This document shows positions 1 to 7,600 of a DNA stretch of 64,000 nt, in pieces. Each line of letters starts with the position of its first letter. The first letter of the stretch is position 1. The DNA is from Flammeovirgaceae bacterium (GTDB taxonomy: Bacteria; Bacteroidota; Bacteroidia; Cytophagales; Cyclobacteriaceae), in NCBI GenBank assembly GCA_020635915.1, contig JACJYU010000001.1:2416001-2480000 (forward strand). Direction: 5' to 3'. The position numbers were made by a program, and so were the translations under genes. The notes under the pieces were generated by a model, which saw only the letters and a list, made by a program, of their open reading frames with translations, was not told the origin of the DNA and did not search any database.

Positions 1-139
1 ACCCTCGGAGTACACCATACATGTGGATGTGGAATGGGGAAAAAGAAAGGACTATGATGAGGCCATCCACCACCTGGTGCGGCAGGTAAGGAACCTCAAC
101 ATCATGGGGGAATATAAAAAAGCAGCAATTAAGTTTTAG
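1..139 (+). CDS. pheA: Prephenate dehydratase, C-terminal end (partial)
   Basis: Only the last 45 codons are present; the frame enters from the left edge and stops at TAG 137-139. The peptide contains EYTIHVDVEW, then a helix rich in charged residues and the ending GEYKKAAIKF. This fits the C-terminal part of the ACT regulatory domain of prephenate dehydratase, which binds phenylalanine and makes phenylpyruvate from prephenate. The downstream genes (aminotransferase, tyrA, DAHP synthase-chorismate mutase) are the usual companions of pheA in Bacteroidota, and that context carries much of the call. The next gene starts 4 bases later, so this is the same operon. Confidence 0.75.
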   Translation, partial: PSEYTIHVDVEWGKRKDYDEAIHHLVRQVRNLNIMGEYKKAAIKF

Positions 140-143
140 CAGG

Positions 144-1346
144 ATGATAGAATTGGCAAAGCGCATTGAAAAAGTGGAAGAATATTACTTCTCCAAAAAA
201 TTGCAGGAGGTAAGAGGCCTCGACAGCCCTGGGCTTCCGGTTATTAATTTGGGGATAGGCAGCCCCGACCAGCCCCCGGCCCCCCGTGTGATCGAAGCCT
301 TGCAGGCCACGGCACAGCTTCCGGGAAGCCATGGGTACCAGCCCTACAAGGGGATACCCGGCCTGGGGGCCGCCATTTCAAGTTTTTATAAAAGGATATA
401 CGGGTTTTGCCCCGACCCCAAGAAGATGGTATTGCCATTGATGGGCTCGAAAGAAGGCATTATGCATATTTCAATGGCCTTTGTAAACGAAGGCGATGAA
501 GTGCTGGTCCCCGATCCCGGATACCCCACCTACGCTTCCGCATCGCAACTGGTGGGCGCAAAAGTCACCACCTACGACCTGGACGAAAATAACGGATGGC
601 AGATTGATGTGGATGAATTGGAAAAAAGGGACCTCTCAAAAGTAAAAATCATGTGGATCAATTCCCCGCACATGCCTACGGGAAGCGTGATGGCCGTAGC
701 CCACATGAAGCGGTTGGTCGCGTTGGCAAGGGCAAACCGTTTCCTGCTGGTGAACGACAATCCATACGGCCTTATCCTTAACATCTCCCCACAAAGTATT
801 TTTTCAATTGAAGGGGCGGAAGAAGTGGCACTTGAACTTAACTCGCTGAGCAAATCCCACAACATGCCGGGCTGGCGCATAGGCTGGCTGGTAGGGGGCG
901 CTGCCCATGTGGATGCCGTACTGCGCGTGAAAAGCAACATGGACTCCGGCATGTTCCTGGGCATACAGCAGGCAGCGGTAGAGGCGCTTCAACAACCGGA
1001 CGAGTGGTTTGAAGGGTTGAACCATTTGTACAGGCAAAGACGGGCCAAGGCTTTTGAACTGCTGGAGTTGTTGTCTTGTGTTTTTTCGCGCCAACAGGCA
1101 GGGCTGTTTGTTTGGGCCAAGGTGCCGGACAGCGTTCCTTCGGTGGAAGCGTGGATAGACTCAATACTGTATGGCGCCCGGGTGTTCATCACGCCTGGGT
1201 TCATATTTGGAAAAAATGGCCAACGGTATATCAGGATTTCACTATGTGCGCCCATCGAAAAACTTCAGGAGGCCCATGACCGCATAAGTGCCTTCAAGGC
1301 ACAAAATTTTGAAAAGCAGGAATTGACAAAAGAAACAATACAATGA
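144..1346 (+). CDS. PLP-dependent class I/II aminotransferase (probably aromatic/aspartate type)
   Basis: A fold-type I aminotransferase of 400 residues, the normal family length. Visible signatures are GIGSPDQPP near the N-terminus, the cofactor loop DPGYPTY, and the Schiff-base lysine in SLSKSHNMPGWR followed by IGWLVGG. The usual NPTG motif reads HMPTG here, so the Asn that normally contacts the PLP ring oxygen is replaced by Met; as far as I recall this is common in the Bacteroidota subgroup. Set between pheA and tyrA, it probably converts phenylpyruvate and hydroxyphenylpyruvate to Phe and Tyr, but substrate specificity cannot be read from sequence. It ends in an ATGA overlap with tyrA, suggesting translational coupling. 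Confidence 0.85.
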   Translation: MIELAKRIEKVEEYYFSKKLQEVRGLDSPGLPVINLGIGSPDQPPAPRVIEALQATAQLPGSHGYQPYKGIPGLGAAISSFYKRIYGFCPDPKKMVLPLMGSKEGIMHISMAFVNEGDEVLVPDPGYPTYASASQLVGAKVTTYDLDENNGWQIDVDELEKRDLSKVKIMWINSPHMPTGSVMAVAHMKRLVALARANRFLLVNDNPYGLILNISPQSIFSIEGAEEVALELNSLSKSHNMPGWRIGWLVGGAAHVDAVLRVKSNMDSGMFLGIQQAAVEALQQPDEWFEGLNHLYRQRRAKAFELLELLSCVFSRQQAGLFVWAKVPDSVPSVEAWIDSILYGARVFITPGFIFGKNGQRYIRISLCAPIEKLQEAHDRISAFKAQNFEKQELTKETIQ

Positions 1347-2239
1347 GGGCAACGATTATAGGACTGGGGCTGATTGGGGGGTCCATAGCCTTGGAGTTAA
1401 GGAAAAAAGGAGTGGCCACCAGGCTGGTAGGCGTTGACCGTGACCCCGCCCATGCCGCTGAAGCAGTGAGGCTGGGGCTTGTCGATGAAACACAACCTTT
1501 CGAATCTGCCATTGGGAACACGGACTTGATTGTCCTGGCCATCCCGGTAACGGCAATCACAAAAATGGTGGCCGGGCTTTTGGACGAAATAGGGCCGGGC
1601 GTAACCGTCCTGGACATGGGCTCCACCAAGGCGGCCATATGCAATGCCATCAGGGGGCACCGGAACAGGGGCCAGTTTGTGGCCGCCCACCCCATTGCGG
1701 GAACGGAAAATTCCGGGCCTGCCGCGGCCTTTGCAGGGTTGTTCCGCAATAAGACAATGATCGTTTGTGAAAGCGGCCTTTCTTCGGCAAAGGCAATGGA
1801 CGTGGCCAGCCAGGTTTTTGCGGCCATGGAAGTAAAGACCATATCCATGGACCCAACCGGGCACGACAGGCACGTGGCGTATGTTTCCCACCTGTCCCAC
1901 GTCAGCTCCTTTTTGCTGGGGCAAACCGTAATGGATATTGAGAAGGACGAAAAAAATATTTTTGACCTGGCCGGGAGCGGCTTTGCCTCCACCGTTCGCC
2001 TGGCGAAAAGCTCCCCTGACATGTGGGCGCCCATATTTGAGCAGAACGTGGAGTACCTGAGCCAGGCCCTTTTGGAATACATCATGCACTTACAGCGCTT
2101 TCATTATCACCTGATGAAGAAAGACACGAAGGAAATCCATAGGATAATGACGGAAGCAAACGATATCAGGCGGGTATTGAACGGAATAGAATTAAAAGAC
2201 GAAAAGGAAAACAAAGTTGGGTTATTAATTGAAGACTAA
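1343..2239 (+). CDS. tyrA: Prephenate dehydrogenase
   Basis: 298 residues. The N-terminus carries a Rossmann NAD(P)-binding motif (GLGLIGGSIA), followed by VDRDP and DMGSTK. The segment AAHPIAGTENSG is the signature of TyrA enzymes and contains the conserved His. It oxidatively decarboxylates prephenate to 4-hydroxyphenylpyruvate in tyrosine synthesis. The C-terminal part is helical, as in the dimerisation domain of the family, and no ACT domain is seen. The start ATG overlaps the preceding stop (ATGA), and the next gene starts one base after this stop, so the four aromatic genes form one tightly packed operon. Confidence 0.92.
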   Translation: MRATIIGLGLIGGSIALELRKKGVATRLVGVDRDPAHAAEAVRLGLVDETQPFESAIGNTDLIVLAIPVTAITKMVAGLLDEIGPGVTVLDMGSTKAAICNAIRGHRNRGQFVAAHPIAGTENSGPAAAFAGLFRNKTMIVCESGLSSAKAMDVASQVFAAMEVKTISMDPTGHDRHVAYVSHLSHVSSFLLGQTVMDIEKDEKNIFDLAGSGFASTVRLAKSSPDMWAPIFEQNVEYLSQALLEYIMHLQRFHYHLMKKDTKEIHRIMTEANDIRRVLNGIELKDEKENKVGLLIED

Positions 2240-2240
2240 T

Positions 2241-3341
2241 ATGAAAAAGGATTTGCAATTGGAAAAAATGGAAAGTTGGATAAAGGCCGAAAGGCCGCTG
2301 GTCATCAGCGGGCCATGCAGTGCCGAAAGCGAAGGCCAGATGGTGGGCACGGCCAAACTATTGAAGGCCACCGGCAAAGTAAACGTGCTGCGTGCCGGCA
2401 TTTGGAAGCCCAGGACCAGGCCCGGGCAATACGAGGGTGCCGGAAAGGAAGGGCTGGCCTGGTTGATGAAGGCAAAGGCCGAGACTGGCCTGCCGGTGGC
2501 AACGGAAGTGGCCAACGCCTCGCATGTGGAGGAATGCCTCAAGGCCGGGGTGGACATACTGTGGGTGGGCGCGCGCACTACCGTCAACCCATTCTCCGTG
2601 CAGGAGGTGGCCGATGCGCTCCGGGGGGTGGATATCCCCGTGCTGGTCAAAAACCCCGTCAACCCTGACCTCGAATTGTGGATAGGGGCATTGGAAAGGC
2701 TGAACCGGGCGGGCATCAAAAAGCTGGCGGCCATCCACCGCGGGTTTTCCTCTTTTGACAAAAGCCCTTTCAGGAATGCGCCCATGTGGGACATCGCCAT
2801 AGAACTGAAGACGAGGTTCCCCGAATTGGACATCATCTGCGATCCCAGCCATATTGCAGGGCAAAGGGAATTGATCCCTTTCATCTCGCAGAAAGCCATC
2901 GACCTGGACATGGCCGGGCTGATGATAGAAAGCCACATAGAACCATCCGTGGCCCTAAGCGATGCCAAGCAACAGTTGGCCCCCTCCGCACTGGCCAAAA
3001 TCCTGGAGGATTTGGTTGTGCGCACGCCCTCAACTGCCAATAAGGAATTTAAAAACACCCTGACCATCCTCAGGGAACAGATAGACCAGTTGGATGACCA
3101 GATCATGCAAACGATGGCGGCCAGGATGAAAATATCAGAGCAGATCGGCAACTACAAACGCGACAGCAAAGTGACCATATTGCAGGTGAACCGGTGGGAG
3201 GAGATCGTGCAAACCAGGATTGCCCAGGGCAATGCCATGGGATTGGGAGGGGATTTTATAACCAACCTCCTCAAGCTGATCCACAACGAATCCATACAGG
3301 TGCAACAGCGCGTAATGAACAGCGTGGCCGAAAAGGTGTAG
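2241..3341 (+). CDS. Bifunctional DAHP synthase / chorismate mutase
   Basis: 366 residues from ATG 2241; an in-frame TTG at 2229 lies inside tyrA and is less likely. Residues about 1-262 are a type I-beta DAHP synthase of the AroA/KDO8P-synthase fold (SGPCSAES, the KPRTRPG-like segment RPGQYEG, CDPSHIAGQRE). Residues about 267-366 are an all-helical AroQ-type chorismate mutase (LREQIDQLDDQI, ISEQIGNYK). The enzyme makes DAHP from PEP and erythrose-4-phosphate at pathway entry and also converts chorismate to prephenate, feeding pheA and tyrA in the same operon. This fusion is typical of Bacteroidota; in related enzymes the mutase domain helps feedback control by prephenate or chorismate, which is only inferred here. 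Confidence 0.93.
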   Translation: MKKDLQLEKMESWIKAERPLVISGPCSAESEGQMVGTAKLLKATGKVNVLRAGIWKPRTRPGQYEGAGKEGLAWLMKAKAETGLPVATEVANASHVEECLKAGVDILWVGARTTVNPFSVQEVADALRGVDIPVLVKNPVNPDLELWIGALERLNRAGIKKLAAIHRGFSSFDKSPFRNAPMWDIAIELKTRFPELDIICDPSHIAGQRELIPFISQKAIDLDMAGLMIESHIEPSVALSDAKQQLAPSALAKILEDLVVRTPSTANKEFKNTLTILREQIDQLDDQIMQTMAARMKISEQIGNYKRDSKVTILQVNRWEEIVQTRIAQGNAMGLGGDFITNLLKLIHNESIQVQQRVMNSVAEKV

Positions 3342-3375
3342 GCTGCATGGAAAAAGGAAGGCCCGGCCAAATGGC

Positions 3376-4425
3376 CTAGCTGTCCTTTTCTATAAATATA
3401 GTCTGCGTGGGATAAGCAAATTCTATTTTCTCTTTGCAGAAGGCATCAAACACCTGAAGGTTGATGGACTGTTGGATGTCCATGTACTTGGCGTAGTCGG
3501 GCTCGGTCACATAATATACCGTTTCAAAATTTAGGCTGGAGTCGCCAAAAGTGGCAAAATGACAGCGGTCTATTTGTGCATCCTTTTGTTCAGTGATTAT
3601 TTTCGTGATCATGCCGGGGATTGCCCTTAACTGTTCCGGGGTGGTCTGGTAGGTAACCCCTAAGGTGAAGACGATCCTCCGCCTCTCCATTCGCTTAAAA
3701 TTGTGCACACGGGAGTTGGTCAAATCGCTGTTGGAAATGATGATCTGCTCACCGGTAAGGCTTTTGATCCGCGTGGTTTTTATTCCTACATATTCAACGT
3801 TCCCCTTCTTGTCATCTACCACAATATAATCACCGATCTCAAAGGGACGGTCAAAGAAAATAACGAAATAGTTGAACAGGTCGCCCAGTATGGTTTGTGC
3901 CGCAAGGGCCACGGCCAAACCGCCAATTCCCAAACCGGTAATGATGGCCGTTACATTGTAGCCCAGGTTGTCAAAAAGAAAAACTGCGCCCAGGGACCAA
4001 ATCAAAATGTTCACCACGATCATGATCCCCCTCAGTTGCTTCACTTTCTCTTCCCCGCCTTCCTGCCCCCTGGCGTAAGATTCCAGCAATATCCTTAAGG
4101 AAGAGGTGGTGAGCCTAATGGCGTAAAAGGTAAAGGCGATAACGAAAGCGTTTCGCAAAATTTTGGACGCTTCCTCCGTGAGGTTGAGGTATTTGATCGA
4201 AAAGTACATGACCCCCACATTGAGCATGGGGAGGATAAACCGCTCCACTGCCCCCACAACATAATCGTCAAAGTTTGTCTCCGTGGTGGTGGCCCATTTC
4301 TTCAGCCGGTGCAAAATCCCCTTTCGGAAAAGCCTGATAATGAGCATCCCTACCAGGATCATCCCGACCACGATCAGGTAGCTTTGGATGGTGTTGTTAT
4401 AGTATTGGGCGTCTAAAAAATCCAT
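3376..4425 (-). CDS. Mechanosensitive ion channel, MscS family
   Basis: 349 residues with several N-terminal hydrophobic segments (starting IQSYLIVVGMILVGMLIIR), then the pore-lining helix rich in Gly and Ala (GLGIGGLAVALAAQ) and the MscS beta domain (FFDRPFEIGDYI, GTVEYVGIKTTRI-like segment, ISNSDL). Such channels sit in the inner membrane and release solutes under hypo-osmotic stress. It faces the aromatic operon tail-to-tail with a 34-base gap and is divergent from the macroglobulin gene. A good promoter candidate lies just upstream (see 4455-4485), so it is probably transcribed alone. Confidence 0.92.
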   Translation of the reverse strand: MDFLDAQYYNNTIQSYLIVVGMILVGMLIIRLFRKGILHRLKKWATTTETNFDDYVVGAVERFILPMLNVGVMYFSIKYLNLTEEASKILRNAFVIAFTFYAIRLTTSSLRILLESYARGQEGGEEKVKQLRGIMIVVNILIWSLGAVFLFDNLGYNVTAIITGLGIGGLAVALAAQTILGDLFNYFVIFFDRPFEIGDYIVVDDKKGNVEYVGIKTTRIKSLTGEQIIISNSDLTNSRVHNFKRMERRRIVFTLGVTYQTTPEQLRAIPGMITKIITEQKDAQIDRCHFATFGDSSLNFETVYYVTEPDYAKYMDIQQSINLQVFDAFCKEKIEFAYPTQTIFIEKDS

Positions 4426-4454
4426 GTGGGCACAATAATTTTGTCACTGGCTGC

Positions 4455-4485
4455 CAAAGTTATATGCCGTGGGGGTGGATGCCAA
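4455..4485 (-). promoter_or_regulatory. Bacteroidota-type promoter of the MscS gene
   Basis: On the minus strand the -7 motif TAACTTTG (4455-4462) fits TAnnTTTG, and a -33 TTG lies at 4483-4485 with a 20-base spacer. The -7 box is 29 bases from the start codon. Both boxes and the spacing fit the Bacteroidota primary sigma consensus; no transcription data are available. Confidence 0.6.
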
Positions 4486-4642
4486 GCAAATGCCGTTTTA
4501 ATAATGACAATTTGCCCAATGGGACGATCATAAAAAAACATTTCGTTTCAATCCAAAATTTGATTTATTTCTCGATATTCATTGGCGCAGCCTTGAACAG
4601 GTGGGGCATTCCATATGGCTGTTAAAGACAAATTATTAACAC

Positions 4643-7600
4643 ATGAAAGCACGATATAAAAAAATTGGATATGGAACGTTGGTAGTGGCCATTGTCCTGG
4701 GGTTGGTTTTTTACTATACAACAGGCAATCCCCAAAGGGACGATCAATTGGCCATTAACCCTGCATTTGGGGAATTCATATCATCTTACACAGCGGGTGT
4801 AATAAGCTCGGGCTCGCCAATCCGTATTGTGCTTGCCCGTGAGGTGGCCACCCTTGATATGATCGGAAAAGAGGCCGGAAAATTGTTTTCCTTTACGCCC
4901 TCCCTCAAAGGAAAGGCGGTGTGGGCGGACATGAGGACGGTGGAGTTTGTCCCAGAGGGCCGCCTCCCTTCCGGTGAGGCCTATGCATGGAACTTTTATA
5001 TCTCCAGGCTTTTTTCGGTGCCAAACGGCCTGGAAACGTTCCGCAGTACGTTCCGGGTGGTCCCACAAAACTTTAGCATCTCCATTGACAACATCCTGCC
5101 CTATGTCAAAACGGAATTGGCACGGCAAAAAATAGAAGGCACACTTGCCACGGCCGATTTTGCAGATGGGAAAGGGGTAGAAGGGATGTTGACGGCCCGG
5201 CAGGAGGGCAAAACCCTTAGCGTATCGTGGGCCCATTCCGCGGATGGGAAGCAACATTCATTTACAATAGAAGAAGTGGGCCGCAAAGAAAAAGCTTCCT
5301 CCGTGCACCTTGCCTTCGATGGCGAGGCCATTGGCATATCCCAAAAGATGGCACAGGATGTTCCGGTGCCGGCCCTGGGGGATTTTACCGTGACCGATGT
5401 AAAAGTGGAGCAAGGCCCTGCCCAGTCGGTCGTGGTCCGGTTTTCCGATCCGCTTAAAGAAAAACAAAACCTGGACGGGCTTATCGGGATTGAAGGCCTG
5501 GCCGGCCTGGAGTATGAGGTTACCGACAATGAGGTTAGGGTTTATCCCCCGGTAAGGCAGACGGGGGCCAAGGCCATTACCATCGAGGCCGGGATTAGGA
5601 ACATCCTGGACTATCGACTGGCAAACAGCACTTCCTACAATGTGCTGTTTGAGCAGGTAAAGCCAGCAGTAAGGTTTGTAGGCAAGGGCACCATACTTCC
5701 CGGTACGGATGGGCTCATTATGCCCTTTGAGGCCGTAAACCTGAAAGCCGTTGATGTCACCATTTTAAAAATTTATGAAAGAAACGTGCTCCAATTTTTA
5801 CAGGTCAACGGCCTGGAAGGGAATTCCGAGCTGCGAAGGGTCGCCTCCATTATGCTCAAGAAGAAAGTTTCGCTAGGAAATTCCGGTATTACGGACTTTG
5901 GAAAATGGAACCGCTTCACGTTGGATTTATCCTCCCTGATCCATACGGAGCCGGGTGCCATATACCAGGTGAGGATAAACTTCAGAAAGGCCTATCTCGC
6001 CTATGTATGCGATGGGACGGGGGACGAAACCATGTCGGATGGGATGGTGGGTTTTGAAGACGAAGAGGGGGAACAGATGGACATAGGGGAAGGAAACTAT
6101 TGGGATTCGTACGAAGAATACTACTACGATGAAAATTATGATTGGGACCAGCGCGACAACCCGTGCCATTCTTCCTATTACAACAACAGCCGCATGGCCA
6201 AACGCAACGTGATCGCTTCGGACCTTGGCCTCATTGCCAAGCGGGGAGGCGAGGGCAGCACCATGGTGTTTGTCAACGATCTGAAAACCACTGCGCCTGT
6301 GGCAAACGTGCAGTTGGAATTGTACGGGTTTCAGCAGCAACTGATGGGGACTGCCACTACCGGCCCGGACGGGAAGGCAATTTTTAACACTAAGGTGCCG
6401 CCATTTGCCCTTGTGGCCAAAAGCGGAAACCAGCGGGGCTACCTGAAATTGAACGATGGGGAATCCTTGTCCCTTAGCAACTTTGATGTGGAGGGGGAGC
6501 GCGTGTGGGAAGGGCTTAAAGGCTTTTTGTATGGCGAACGTGGGGTGTGGAGGCCGGGCGACTCCTTGTACCTCACCTTCCTGTTGGAGGATAAACTTAA
6601 ACTATTGCCCCCCAGCCATCCGGTGGTATTTGAATTGCAAAACCCACAGGGACAGGTTACGGGCCGCCTTGTGAGGTCGGTATCGGTAAATGGTTTTTAT
6701 GGTTTTGCCACGGCCACCGACCCCGAGGCGCCAACGGGAAACTGGCTGGCAAAAGTGAAGGTAGGAGGGACACAATTTACAAAAACCTTAAAGATCGAGA
6801 CGGTCAAGCCCAACCGGTTGAAAATCAACCTTGATTTTGGTGTGGATAAAATAACCGCGGAAAAGGGAAACGTGGCGGGCAACCTTCAGGTCAATTGGCT
6901 TCATGGCGCCCCGGGAAAAAACCTAAAGGCAACGTTTGAGGTGGTCCTGACCAAGGCATCCGCCAAATTCGACAAGTACCCTGATTATGTATTTGATGAC
7001 CCCACGTTGGATTTTGTCAGCGAATCGCAAAATGTATTTGAAGGTTTTACCGATGGGGAAGGCAAGGCCGTTGTCAACGCCTCCCTGAAGGTTTCGGATG
7101 ATGCTCCTGGAAAGTTAAATGCCGTCTTTAGGGGGAAGGTCTTTGAAGAAAGTGGCAATTTCAGCATTGATCGCTTCAGTATTCCTTATTATCCTTACCC
7201 TTCCCTTACGGGGTTGCGCCTGCCCAAAGGGGACAAACGCGGAATGCTGCTTACCGATACCCTGCAACGGGCGGAAGTAGTGACGGTGGACGTGGATGGC
7301 AACCCGGTTTCCCATAACGGTATTGAGATGTCGCTATATAAAGTGGAATGGAAATGGTGGTGGGACAATTCCGAGGACAAGGCCAACTTTATGTCGGGCA
7401 GGTACTCAAAGCCGGTGAAGACGGGCGTGATCAATACCGTAAACGGAAAAGGGCACTGGGATTTTAAAATAGATTATCCTGAATGGGGGCGTTTTTTTGT
7501 CAAGGCATATGACCCGGTGTCGGGGCATGGCACGGGCAGGTTTGTATATATTGATTGGCCGGGATGGGCAGGAAGGGCCAGGGGCGATGCCATAGGGGCC

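Noticed and set aside
3342..3375. GGCC-rich repeats between DAHP synthase and MscS genes as a terminator
   Set aside because: Only short overlapping palindromes without a T-run on either strand.
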